Below, piece after piece: positions 1 through 12,539 of a stretch of 64,000 nucleotides of DNA; the stretch's first letter is position 1; the number at the start of each line of letters is the position of its first letter. The notes beneath the pieces were generated by a model, which was not told the DNA's origin, made no database searches, and saw only the letters and a program-made list of their open reading frames with translations. Source of the DNA: Cyclaneusma minus (taxonomy: Eukaryota; Ascomycota; Leotiomycetes; Marthamycetales; Marthamycetaceae); assembly GCA_037179335.1 (NCBI GenBank), contig JAKZHN010000002.1:1426001-1490000 (forward strand), written 5' to 3'. The position numbers and the translations under genes are program-made.

Positions 1-37
1 CCGTTCTTCTTCGCAATCCACTCGGGGTAGTAACAAG

Positions 38-1491
38 ATGGAGCTCGCCTCTGCGGAGGCAGCAAACGGAGACGAGAAAAGGAACAATGTCTCGGAAACA
101 TTATCATCACCGTCTGCTGAGCTTCCACCAGGCCAGCCGTCCAACTTGAAGTCCTGCCTTCAATGTCTGGGATCCTTCTTCCTATTTTTCAATTCGTGGG
201 GTCTCGTGAATGCCTTCGGTAGGAACCCAGAGAGTTACAAATCACGTTCATCTTGACACTAACTGGGTTTTCAGGCGCCTATGAAGAATATTACGAGCAA
301 GATATGCTGCGATCGCATTCTTCATCCCAAATTTCTTGGATTGGATCCCTGCAAGCTTTTCTATTTCTATTTGGTGGCGTGGTGGCGGGGCCACTGTACG
401 ACTACGGCCACTTGAGGCCTCTCGTCGTCACCGGTAGCTTTCTCGTGGTATTTGGCATGATGATGACCAGTCTATGCTCGCTTTACTGGCAAGCGATTCT
501 GGCCCAAGGCTTGGTGATTGGAATTGGTAACGGATGTCTGTTTGTGCCAAGTACGGCTATCATACCGACATATTTTCCAAAGAGAAGAGCTCTGGCTATG
601 GGAATAGCCATTACTGGAGGGAATATCGGTGAGCTTTGAAAATCGATTTCCCCTCTATGAAACATTGAAAAGTGCTAAAAGTTCACCGCAGGAGGCGTCA
701 TCTACTCGAGCATATTCGAATCACTGCAGCCTTCCCTTGGGTTTGCCTGGACGACTCGAGTAATTGCCTTCATCCAACTTGCCACTCTCGCGATCCCAAT
801 CTTGACTTTGGAAATGCGCTTCAAACATGCGGACGCAAGGCGTTTGTTTGACACCACAGCATGGAGGGAGCCGCGATTCAGTATTTTCGCGGGTGCTTGC
901 CTGCTGGGCTACATCGGTCTTTACATTCCGTGGTTCTACGCCAATAGCTTCGCGGTCGAAAATCAGGTGGTCGATTCCAACTTGGCAAGGTACATGGTCT
1001 CTTTTCTGAACGCAGGTTCTTTTGTCGGTAGAGTTGTAAGTGTTCGAATCATTGCTTAGCTGCTACTTATTAACTTATTTCAGACTCTTACTTATGCGGC
1101 TGATCGAGTAGGTCCCGTGAATATGCTCCTGTTCTGCTATTTCGGAAGCGCGGTTTTGGCCTTTGGATGGATCGGTGTAAACTCTACTGCCGGAGCTATA
1201 GTGTTTTGCCTCCTCTATGGCTGTTTTTCGGGAGCACTGATATCACTTGTGCTGACTGTAATTGCCGCTATTCTGTGCCCGAATATCAAGGTAATTGGGG
1301 TTAGGATCGGCATGGTATGCATCTTCTGCTCCATCGGGATCCTGGTGGGAAGTCCGCTTGGAGGCTTGATTTTGCGCAACGGATGGACCGGGCTTCAAGC
1401 TTTCGCGGGAGCAATGCTCGTTGCAGGAGGATTCGGCGTCCTCCTGGTCAGGGTCTTGACGGCAGGGTGGAAGCTGACAGCCAAATGCTAG
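38..1491 (+). CDS. MFS transporter, monocarboxylate/riboflavin-transporter-like
   Basis: A four-exon model reads through without a stop: exons 38-218, 275-628, 692-1035 and 1084-1491, with GT-AG introns of 56, 63 and 48 nt. It gives 428 residues, which is usual for the fungal monocarboxylate-porter (MCT/SLC16-like) branch of the major facilitator superfamily. The first 40 or so residues are polar and cytosolic. Then come about 12 hydrophobic segments, starting with CLGSFFLFFNSWGLVNAFG and followed by GAYEEYYEQ, a segment order typical of this family. The loop after TM2 reads GPLYDYGHLRPL and the loop after TM4 reads YFPKRRALAMGIA, both family-like. It should sit in the plasma membrane or another membrane and move a small organic acid or vitamin by proton symport; the substrate cannot be read from sequence. 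It lies 740 bp upstream of an O-methyltransferase on the same strand, so it may serve a secondary-metabolite pathway (inference). The start is the first ATG, 37 bases from the window edge, so a further upstream exon is possible but not needed. Confidence 0.9.
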
Positions 1492-2228
1492 AGATACGAG
1501 TTTTTCCACCAATAAAATGCTTGCTCGCGGCTGATAAATGTAAGGGGCCGTATGCGATCGTACCAAGAGCCTCTTTTCAGCCCTAAATCCTCGTTTTCCC
1601 TAATCTGGCCCCCTCCTCCGTGCCCTGCAGCATAAAGCCTCCAACATATAGGTACCTGCTGCTCGGTAGGACCCGCTGAGCAGTAATCCGGCCTATGAAT
1701 GTGCCGAATCTTACACACCATCTCAAGCATCATTCACGTTACTGCAGCCGCCACTGAGCGGAACAAATGGCTTTCGGGGCGAAAATGATGGTCTTTGATT
1801 GGGTGCCCGACACCCAACTTGGATCCATTGATACACTGAAGCTCCAGCTCATGTACGCCGTAGAGATAGAACACGGCATCGCCGCGGTCACACCGAGATT
1901 CTACAAGACATCATATTTGTTGGCTAATGCAGTGTGATTGGGAAGCAGCGGTTAGATATCACTTGCCAACAATTGAGTCTTATGCCCTTAGACTAGAATC
2001 TGCCTACCCACATGTAAATTAGGTAGCACGTACGGGAAGATACTCGACGACTATATATTGTGGCACCTGATGATATGTTATTCAAAGCCTCATATTCAAG
2101 AAAATATTTTCCCGGGTTCGAGGAAAGAATATCGGATAATCTTCAGCCTCGCAGTATCTCCACCATCATTTAAATCCTCCCAAACAGCGCGAATTGGTTC
2201 GTCTTCTTACCTGGGCTGGTATTTCAAG
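1492..2228 (+). promoter_or_regulatory. Intergenic region, probable promoter of the methyltransferase gene
   Basis: No coding pattern on either strand. A TATA-like run (tatatat) lies at 2052-2058, about 170 bp before the methyltransferase ATG, which would leave a leader of roughly 140 nt. A short inverted repeat, gggtg-cccga-caccc, lies at 1801-1815 and could be a binding site for a dimeric regulator; this is only a guess. The first part (1492-1740) should hold the 3' UTR of the transporter gene. Confidence 0.35.
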
Positions 2229-3671
2229 ATGGCCATATCTACGATAGCATCAACCATGCATGAGAGGGAAGGCGTTCTGGAGACAAATGCGTCTTTGCCG
2301 CTGATCCAGCAGTTGACGGCCGCGGTTAGCATTGCTGAGTGTTGTACGAAAACGCCCCTGGAAGAGAATGATCGACTCAAAGCGCTGGAACTCGCAAAGC
2401 AGCTTGTAGCCAGCCTTCAAACACCAGATGAGGTCGTACTGCATTATGCCTGGGAGGTAAGAATATCCAATACAAGTCCTTTGGCAACAAAATACTGAAG
2501 CTGTGAGCAATTAGCTCGGGTCTCAGAGAATGGCAATCCGCCTTGCGATCGACACAGGTATTTTCCGCACTCTAACTAGCAATCACGGAAGTTCTATGAC
2601 AGCCGAGGAGCTTGCGACTTCTTGTTCAATGGAAGTTGCGCTGACGAGTAAGTCTCAACGTTTCCATCTCCAAATACTCAGTCGAATTTTAGTTCTGATA
2701 CCATTTCTATAGTACGAATTCTCCGAGTCCTATCGGCCATAGGATTTGTGACAGAGCTGGGCAAGCATCTCTACAAAGCCAATTCTCTCACGGAAGCCAT
2801 CGCAACCCCCAGTCTTGAGGCAGCAAGCAAGATACTCCACGACAACTCAGCTCAAGTCGAAATGCGCATGCACGACTATTTCCGCGCTCACGGCTACAAG
2901 TGTCCAACGGATGGAAGTCACTGCGCTTTTCAGTGGACATTCAATACCAACCTCACCTACTTTCAGAGAATTCACGAGAACCAAGAGACGATGCAAGACT
3001 TCAATACATTCATGGCAGGATATCGAAATACGAAAAGACATTGGGTTGACTGGTATCCAGTAGAAGCCGAGGTCTTGGAGGGTTCTGAGTTGACGGAGGG
3101 GGATGACGAGACGCTGATTGTGGATATAGGGGGTGGAAAGGGCCACGACTTAGAGCGGTTCTTGGCCCGATTTCCTCAAGCCAAAGGTCGTCTCGTCCTG
3201 CAAGACCTTCCCGGGACGATTTCATCTCTAGACCCGCTGAGTCCCGGTATCACAGCAATGGTCCACGACATTTTCACTCCGCAGCCCGTAAAAGGCAAGC
3301 CTCTCTTAAAGTTCTTTCGCCTTGATCAATCCTAACATTGGCTTGTAGAAGCACGTGTTTATTACACACACGACATCCTCCACGATTGGCCAGATGATAA
3401 GTGCCGCGAAATCCTCACAAGCATCATGTCCGCCATGCGCCCAAAGTACTCGAAGATTCTTCTGAACGAATCTGTCCTTCCGGATACGAACTGTCCGGCT
3501 TATTGGGCCGCTGGCGATATCAATATGATGGCAATTCTCGCAGCCAAGAAGCGGACTCGGTCTGACTGGATCGAGTTGATTGAATCTGCTGGTTTAGCTT
3601 GCGTCAGAATCTGGAACTCCCCTTTTCTGAAGGACGAGGAGGGTATCATCGAGGTGACGTTAGCAGACTAA
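2229..3671 (+). CDS. SAM-dependent O-methyltransferase (fungal secondary-metabolite type)
   Basis: Model: exons 2229-2456, 2527-2647, 2713-3294 and 3349-3671, giving 417 residues, the usual size for the sterigmatocystin/aflatoxin-pathway class of O-methyltransferases. Introns 1 and 2 are GT-AG. Intron 3 (3295-3348, 54 nt) starts with GC in the context AAG|GCAAGC, a proper GC-AG intron; without it the frame stops at once. The N-terminal part (AIRLAIDTGIF, MTAEELA, VLSAIGFV) is the winged-helix dimerisation domain. SAM-binding motif I, VDIGGGKGHD, is at about residues 252-262, followed by GRLVLQDLP. The catalytic base is expected to be the His of ILHDWPDDKC, about residue 322. The enzyme should methylate a hydroxyl on a polyketide or other phenolic metabolite in the cytosol; the substrate is unknown. 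The tandem transporter upstream fits a metabolite cluster. Only about 80 bp of unique sequence separates the stop from repeat DNA, so the rest of any cluster has been lost or lies outside the window. Confidence 0.9.
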
Positions 3672-3753
3672 TCTGTACCTAATCTGCCAGGGAAATTTAG
3701 ATTTAGGGCACGAAGAGTAGTCGCAGATGGCAAATGGCTAGAAATTCCACTAC

Positions 3754-3902
3754 TTTTATGTCTTTATAGATCACCACATGCAAAGAGAAGCGAATACCCA
3801 TTTCCAACGTCTATTCCATAAATGCCAGGCACAGCCAACGGCCTTAAAGCTTCGCCAGCAGCCAGGAAGCTTTGCTTTTTAGCTTTAACGGCATTTGGAG
3901 CC
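3754..3902 (+). repeat. Repeat A, copy 1, at the left edge of AT-rich block 1
   Basis: The sequence matches 22824-22982 with few changes: tttatgtc, cacatgcaa, gaatacccatttccaa, aaatgccaggcacagccaa, ggccttaaagctt, gctttgctttttag and ggcatttggag all recur in the same order and orientation. Both copies run directly into an AT-rich block on their right. Read on the minus strand the first part encodes PGIYGIDVGNGYSLL, the same peptide as the ankyrin-like relic at 22.7-22.9 kb. It is therefore probably a transposon end or a duplicated gene fragment used as the border of RIP-mutated DNA. Confidence 0.75.
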
Positions 3903-6900
3903 AATTAGTATAAATACTATTTATATAATTAATAAATTTTAAATATATAAATTATAAAAATTCTTATGTAGTCTAATTTGGAATTAATAAAACTTAAAAT
4001 AAATATAGCTTAAATCTATAAATTAATATAAAAAAGAAAATAAAAGTATAACTAGATTCAGCTTTATATATATAAAATAAAAACCAGTTTAATAAAACTT
4101 AATAATAGTATAAAAAGGGATATTAATTTAAAAATATTATACATTAAATAAAATAATTAATAGCTTTTTAAATAAAAAAGTCTTTTTAATTGTTTTATTA
4201 TAAAAATAAAAAATTTTAATTTAAAAAACTATGATTAATATATATTAACTAAGTCTATATTTTTTATAACCGCTAAAAAAAGAAAATACTAAATAACGAG
4301 TATAATTTAAAATATCCTAATTTTTATATTTTATATTTTATATTTAATTTCTAATTTTATATTCCAAATATTATTAAAGCCTTTAACTAAAACTTTTCTT
4401 TTTTTATTATAGTTAAAAATATAGCGAATTATATAATAAAAAATAATATAACTCAATCCCTTTTATTTATTTAAATAAATATTATATAATTATAAAAATA
4501 CATTTTTTTAGTTTTTTTTAAATAGCCTTATTTTTTCTTTCTAGCTTTGTATTTATAAGTAAACTTAATAAATTCTTTTATGAAAAATAAAACCTATTTA
4601 GGCGTTCTTTTTTATACTTTATTTTATATATATATTTTTAAAGCCTTAATTTAATATTTAGTAATTTGTAAATTATTTTATTAAAGTCTTTAAATTTTAA
4701 TAAGCTTTTTAATAAAATAATTAAAATATTTCATAAAATTATGTTTTTAAAATAATTAAAGCAAAAACATTCCTTAGCCACTTTAATCTATAATTTTTCG
4801 AATTTTAAAGCTTGGTAAATTTTATTAATTTTATTCCGATATAATTTATAGTTTTAATATTAAATAATAATTCTATTATAAAACCTTTTAATTATAAATT
4901 TAAGCTAATTAAAACAAATGCTATAAAAATTTATAACGGAATAAAAATATAAAAAATAAATCAATTAATTTTAGTATTATAATATTTTTTAAAAATTTTA
5001 AAAATTTTAAAAATTTCAATAATATTAATATAAAATACTTTATTTTTATTAATTAGCTTATTTATAATATTTTATTAGCTATTAAAAATAAATAAATAAA
5101 AATTATTATAGTAATTTATAAATAAAACCAAGTTAATAATAATACAATATTTACAAAATAAATGGTATTAATAAAAAATATTAAGTTTTTTAATTTAGAA
5201 AAAACTTTAATAAAGACTGGTTTAAATTGGTTATAAATGGATTATAATGGTTTATAATATCAATTATAATTAATAATATATTTTTATTTAATATTGTTTT
5301 TATTATTATTAATGCTAAAACAAATATTTTAGCTAAAGATTTTCTAATTTAAGAAAAATAAATAAAAAGTGTAAATTAATTATAAATTTTTAAAGGCGTT
5401 GTAAAAATATATTTTTTAAATACTTTTTAAATTTTTAAAGCTTTAAAAGTTTTTATATTAAAAAGCTTTTAAAATTGTATTTCTAAAACAAAATCATTAT
5501 AATTAAAAGCAATTATAATATTTTATTAGGCTTTTATTTATTACATAAAAATAGCGCTATTCTTTTAATTAAAATCTGTATAAATTAAGTTTATAAAATA
5601 ATTAATAATTCTAATATATTTTAATAAAATAAAATAAAATAAAATGCTTTTAAGCCGTTTAATATATTTAAATAAAAAAGTAATAAAAGTTTATTTAAAG
5701 AAAAATTTATTTAGTATTGAATTATATTCTTTATTAATTAATTTAAAATATTTTAGGCTTTAAATATTAAGGTATAATTATACATATAGCTATAAATTTA
5801 TTATAAAAACCTTTATAATAATTATTGTTTAAAACAATTAATATAATTTTTATATATTTTAATTAAATTAAGTTTAAAACCTATTTTAAATAATAGTTTT
5901 TATAAATAATATAATAGACTTAAATTTAAAATGAAATAACATAGTAGCCTTTAAACCAAAATTTATAAATAATAATTAAAAATCTAAAAAAAAAAGTTTT
6001 TTTTAAAAATTAATAATATAGTATTAATATTTAAATAAGGCTTAATACTAATTAGCTTTATTAATAGCTTTGCTATTTATAAAACTATTTGTAAAATAAC
6101 TAAAATCCGGTAAAAAACCGGAAAACCTATAATAAATATTATATAATTAATTTAAATAAGAAATTAATAAAATATAATAATATTTAAAACACAGTTTCAA
6201 TTATAAAAACTTAAAATAAATTATATATTATTAATATTAAAATATCATTTATATAAAAAGATTTATATTATCAAATATAAGCTTTAATATATTTAATTAA
6301 ATTATATTAAATAAATTTGATTCAGTTTAAATCTAATTTAAAAACTCGCCTTTTTTTATAAAAAACAACCATTATTAAAATAAAATACTGAAAATCAAAA
6401 TCAGTGTTTTGTTTTAAAAAAAGATTTTTTTTTAAAGAAAAAACCGTAAATAATAATAATAATAATATAAAATTTATATAAATATTTAATAACTTCTTAA
6501 TATTTATATATATTAAAACCAGTTTTATAATATTAAAATAATTAAAATATATATATATATATATATATTTTAATTAAAATACTAAAACACCTTTTTCCTA
6601 TTTTTATTATTAAAATTTATAGTTTTGTTTTGAAAAAAAACCCCTATTTATTTATTTATTTAATTTAAATATAGTACTTTAATATTTAAAATATACAAAT
6701 TTCCAAATATTAAAATATAGTTAAAGCTATTTATAATAAATAAGCTAAAAAGCCTTTATTTTGAGAATTATTAAAACGGACAAAATAATTTAAAAATATA
6801 AAAAATAATATATTATAATAAAACCAAAAATCGTTTTTAAAGTACTATAAATTGTTTATTTTATAATAATATAATAATACAAAAAAAAACTAAATTTATC

Positions 6901-9900
6901 AAATTTGATCGCTTAATAAAATTTAAATAATTATAAAATAAATACTCGAAATTAAAAAACCCTTAATAAAAAGTCCAATTTTAAAAACGTATTATATTAT
7001 AAAAGGCATTAATTTATATTGATTTTAAATAAAAATTATATAAAAACCGCTTTTTAAATTAAGTATTAAAATTATATTTTAATATATATTTTAATATATA
7101 TTAAATAACAATAATCGGCTTATTAAAATTTAAAAACCTTTTTAAAAATCGATTTCAAAAATTAAAATAATATAACCACTAAAATAAATATTTATAAATA
7201 AATAGCTTAATAAAAGAATAATAAATCTTTAATAAAAGACAGCCAGTTTTTCATTAATACCTAGTTTTTAAATTATTATAATAATTATATTAAATACTTA
7301 TATTTTTTATTAAATTTTATATAAATATCTATAAACTAGAATACCTTTTTAAAGCTATTTTTTCAGCTCTTTTTTTAAATAATTAATTAAAACTAAAATC
7401 CAAAATTCCGATTATTTTAATTCTTTATAAAATATTTATAAAAGCCATTTATTATAAAAATAAAAATAATAAAAATTATTATAAATATATTTATTAATTA
7501 ATTTTTATAAAACAATAATACAAAAATAATTAAAACCAAAAAACAAAATCTTAGCTACTCTTTTTATAAGAGTTTTATTTATAAAATAAAAATATATTTT
7601 AAATTTTTATTTAATTTATTATACTTATTAATATTTATTTAAAAATATTTATTTATTAAAATAATAGTATTAAATATAATATTTTTATAAAAGCGGGTTT
7701 AATTATATTATGTTTATTATATAATAAATAATAATAAAACTCTTTAAATTCGGCAAAATTATATTATTTAAAATATAATCCATATTATAATAGTTTTTAT
7801 TTTCAACATAAAATCCAAAATTTAATAAAACATAATTATTAATTATAAACAATTATAAATAATTGCAATAATTAAATATAACGCTTAATTTAATTAAAAA
7901 TATTAACAATATTAATTTATAGACCTAATATATAATAGTAAGATTTCGAATTTTCGAAAAAGTATTATAAAATTTTAAGATAAATCTAAAATAATAAATT
8001 ATTTAATTTTATATATTATTATTTGTATAATTGTTTTTATTATTATTTATAATAATTTAAATATATTTAAAATAAATTGAATAATATTAGTAATTATAAT
8101 AAAAAATATGTTTAAAATATAAGTTTTTTAAAGCTGGAAATATTAAAAATAATATATAAATAAAAACTATAAGCTTTTTAAATAAAGTTTATAAAACATA
8201 TTATATTTAGAAATTTGTTTTATATTTATAAAAATTAAAATATTTAAATATAAAATATAAAAAATACTATAAATACAGAATTTTTTAAAAAACTCAAAAG
8301 CTTTAAAAATTATAAATGTCTTTATATTTATAAACTTTTTAAAATAAGCTTTTTTATATAATATATATATATTATACCTTTTTACTATTTTTAAAATCAT
8401 ATTTTTAAGATTTTACCCTTTTTTTTAAAAAAAAAACATCGTAATTAATTAAATTAATTATATATATAATACTTTTAACATATTTAATAAATATAAAATA
8501 ATTAATAAAATCTTTAAATTTATTAAAATACTTTAATATAAAAATGGTATAAGTATTGTTTCAAAAAAACTTAACAAATATAATACTATACTTTTTATTT
8601 ATAAATTTAAATAACTTTAAAAAGTTAATATTTAAATAATAATAATAATTTTAGTTTAATTGAAAACTAATTGATTATAATTTGTTTTAAACGTTAATAT
8701 TAATTTATTATAACTTTAGAATTAAACCGCATTTAAAATATAATTTAAATAAAAATAAAAACTATATTAAATAATAATATAATTTAAATAAAAATAAAAA
8801 TAGATTTTATTTATTATTAGAAAATAATATAATATATATTTCTTTTAAAAAAACAAGCTTTAATAATTAAAAAATAAATATTAAAAAGAAATAATATAAA
8901 ATAATATAAAATATAGTATATAAATATTATAATATATATATATATATAACTTATAATAAAAATAAAAATTATATTTTTATAATAAATTTTAAATAAAAAA
9001 TATTATTAAAAAATATTATAATATAAAATGCTATAAACTAAAACTCAAAGCTCTCTAAAATCCTATAAAGCTATAAAAGCTTTAGATTATACTAAAAACT
9101 AGTATAAAATTAAAAACGCCAAAATGAAATATATAATAAATTTTAAATTAATGTTATAATAATAAATATATTTAATAATAGCTTAATTTATATATATATT
9201 TATTTTTATTATTTAATAATAAAATTAAAATATAATAATCTTTTTTATAATAAATTTTATAAAATTCAAAAACTTTAAACTAGCTAATCGGGTTTAAAAA
9301 ACACTCTAATATATAAATTTTAAAAAATAATAATAATAATTTATTAATTTTTATTAAAGAAATATTATATATATTGTTTTTTCTTCAATTATTATAAAAT
9401 TTAAAGCCATTAATATTTTAAAAAATTCTTAAATCAAAAAAATTAGAAAAAATATTGATAAAATAAAATATTAAATTAATAGCATTTTTTTAACGTTTTT
9501 TTTAAATCTTCTTTTTAATATTAATATTTAGTTTTTTATTTTATATAAATAGCTTTCAAAACCTTTATTTTATAATTTATTTTAGATATTATTTATTAAA
9601 ACTATTTGAAAAAATTCTAAATATCTATATAAATTATAATAAAATAATTTAATAAATCGATATAAATTAAAGATTTTTAAATGATTTATCATTAAAACGG
9701 CTTTTATAAATTTATATTATAATTCTTTTATTTTTAGTATAAAGTTAAAAAATAATTATTAATTATTATTTAATATATTAATATTATATTTTAAAATAAT
9801 AATATTTTTTATTATTAAAACTATTATAGTAAAAAAGATGTTCTTAAAACTGAAAAAGTTTTTTTTTTTAAAAAAACAACAAATTATTTATTTCAATATA

Positions 9901-11340
9901 AAATATAATAAAGCTTATAAAACCAAAAAGTATCGCATTAATCTTTTTTTATATATAATTATAGCCATTAAAAAAGCTAGTAAATTCTAATTTCTATAAG
10001 TTTTTATAATATTTAAATATTGTTTTAAAATCAATTATAAAAAAATCGCTTAAAAAACCAATACATATAAAAACAATTTTTCATTTAATTAAGTAAAAAA
10101 AAACTCTAAATAAGTATTAATATAAATATAAAGCCAAATAACCATATTTATATAATCTATTTTTTAAAATCCCGGTTTTAATTTGTATTAAAAAAAACTA
10201 TTTTTAGCTTAAGTTTTTTTAAATTAGAAAAAACAAATAAAAGAATACATATGATAGCTTAATATTTATAAAAATAATAAAATACTTTATAATTATTTTT
10301 AAACATATACTATATTATATAAAAAATAGAAATATAGCTATTATAAAAGCGGTTTATTTATATTAAATATACAATCGATTATTATAATAAATAGAATATA
10401 ATCTTTTATATTTTAATATTTAAAAACTTTAAATTTTAAATAATAATATAAACTTATTTTTAAAAAAAGTCTTATTATATTTTTAATATACTTTTACAAT
10501 CTATTAATGTTTTAGCCTTATGATAAAATAATAACTATTATATTAATATTTTAAAACCAAATCCAAATAATAAAACATTTCTTTAATATATTTTAAGAAA
10601 ACGGGATAAATAATAATAAACTTTAATTTTAATAAATATTTAGATATTAAAATAATAAAGACTTTTTTAAATAAAAAAATAAATAGTAATTTACTTTAAT
10701 TGCAATCAATATATTAATATATTTTTAAATTTTTAAAAACTTAATATTTAAATATATATAAACTTTAATACCAAGTTTCTTAAAAAAACTAGCTATAATT
10801 ACTAAAATTAAAATTAAAAAAAATAAAATTAAAGCTATTAAGCTAATATTAAAAACTCAAAAAATATAAAAGGCTTTATTAAAAAGTTTCTTTAATAATT
10901 AAGCGTGCTTTATTTCGAAGTTAATTTCGAATTTAATAGCTTTAAATTTAAAATTAAATTGAAATTTGGCAGAATTCTTTTCGGCATTAATAGCAATAGC
11001 TAATTTTGCAAGCAATTTTAATATAGCTGCAAATTAAAATACAACTATTTTTAAAAAACAATAATAGGGTTTTTAGCTTAAAATAATTGAATTTTTTTTT
11101 AAAAAAATATAAAAAACAATATTCAAAATATTAAAGCCGTAATAATAATGGCAAGCAATAAAAGCGGTTTTTTTATTACTAGCAATATTTAAAAATTTTT
11201 ATTTTTTATTTTAGTATTTTTTATTTATTATTAATATTTATATTATTATTTGCAAATATTAAATTTATAATATTAATAATAGTAATATATTTTTTAAAAA
11301 AGGCATTAATAAATTAAAAAATAAAATTTTATTATTAAAA
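3903..11340. repeat. AT-rich block 1: RIP-degraded repeat DNA
   Basis: About 7.4 kb in which nearly every base is A or T, with stops in every frame; the longest open stretch is 77 codons of Lys/Ile/Phe/Tyr and is not a gene. Many TpA steps and almost no CpA or TpG fit C-to-T change on both strands, the signature of repeat-induced point mutation. I could not decode a transposon family here, unlike in block 2. A small hairpin ccgg-taaaaaa-ccgg is at 6107-6122 and a run of ta repeats at about 6550-6568. No genes seen. Both borders are fairly sharp (about 3,900 and 11,340). Confidence 0.8.
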
Positions 11341-11600
11341 GCAAACGAATAATTGGCATTGGCCAAAATAAATTTGTCGTATGCCGAAGTTCAAAGCCGT
11401 CAAGTTGATTCGCATTACTAACGAGAGAGACTTCATGATCGCAATTGCACCATTTATGGAGTATTGAGTCACATGCAAGGAAAGGGGGAAGGAAATTCTT
11501 GATTTCTTATATTGCCTAGGGCACAGCCAGCAGTAGCTGGAGCTAGCCTTAAATCCCAAGCTCTTGCGCCACTTAAAGCTATTTAAAGCCATTACGGGGA
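11335..11600 (-). pseudogene. Diverged relic related to the ankyrin-like fragments, right edge of block 1
   Basis: On the minus strand, TGGCTGTGCC, a run of pyrimidines, CTTGCATGTGA and CAATTGCG...TGAAG appear in the same order and spacing as in the relic at 22689-22907. The translated fragment runs from a Met near 11592 to 11335 and has no certain domain of its own. The match is patchy, so homology is likely but not proven. If true, block 1 is bracketed on both sides by pieces of the same repeat family. Confidence 0.35.
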
Positions 11601-12530
11601 CTTTAACGCAAGAGCCGCGCCGGTAGAATGTTTGAAGCGCAAGCTGTTAGCATAGATCAGAGTACGCTTTGGCCGAATTAGACTAGAGACTTGCCGCTTT
11701 GTCGACTGCTCATGACTATTCGGGATGTCCGAGAGTCTGGAGGTGTGTGGTTGTAGAGAAAGAGAATGTCATGTATCGATTTGACGCGAGTCAAGTGGGC
11801 TCGAGGGCAATTCTTCTTGAGGCCACTGGCCGTGCGTCACGAGGACGCAGGGCGGGGAACACGGGGAATCGACAACCACAGCGTAAGACTGGAGTTGTAG
11901 ATTAAAGAAACAAGAGAGCTCAAGAGAGATCTCCCTTCTTAAGCTCAGCAACTGGCGCTAGTGGCTTAGCGAGAGCTTAGCGTCCATTAGCGCTACTGTC
12001 GCCTTTGCTACCTACGGAACTACCTTTGGAACAACTAAAGGCCGGAGAGCCCGGAGCATGGTGGGCTTTCGAAGTCGAGCTGTTTGGAGGAAAGAAGAGC
12101 AGGAAGAGGGTTTGGAGAGCAGGTCTCTCACAAACTACAGCGCATCGGCTAATCCGGAGCGGCTCGGTAGCGCCTTCATAGGAGGTCAGGGTCCGCCAGC
12201 AAGGCAATAAGGCACACCTTAGGGCCATAACGACTGCCGGGAAGCGTGAAGCTATATGTCTATAATACAGGCAGAGGGAGCAATATAAAAAGCGGGGAAG
12301 AGGCCCAGTTAGAATAAATGCGACACGAGTTTTGGGAAATTCTGGGCAAGAGTGTCCGGCTTGAAAATATACTCCGTATCAAAATGATTAATATAGCGGG
12401 ATTGTCAAGCCTGGAGTTTCATGACCTGACCCCCTTTCCCGGAAAAATAATGAATAGCTTGCCCACCGACCCTATGATCGAGATCTGTTTCTATTGGACC
12501 TCAAACCCCCAGAAGACTCCGGGCGGTTAA
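11601..12530. other. Gene-free stretch with normal base composition
   Basis: Only short open frames with no recognisable motif are present (largest about 80 codons, low quality on both strands). I see no tRNA, repeat or promoter I could defend. Confidence 0.4.
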
Positions 12531-12539
12531 TTGCCAAGC

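Noticed and set aside
1243..1566. 107-codon minus-strand ORF
   Set aside because: Antisense to the last exon of the MFS transporter.
6540..6570. ta microsatellite as a possible origin or telomere-related site
   Set aside because: Short ta run in AT-saturated DNA; no telomeric repeat (ttaggg) nearby.
8167..8400. 77-codon minus-strand ORF in block 1
   Set aside because: Composed almost only of Ile, Lys, Phe, Tyr, Leu and Asn in AT-saturated DNA; expected by chance.
3903..11340. Block 1 as mitochondrial DNA inserted in the nucleus
   Set aside because: No mitochondrial gene can be recognised in any frame, and borders carry the same repeat as transposon block 2.
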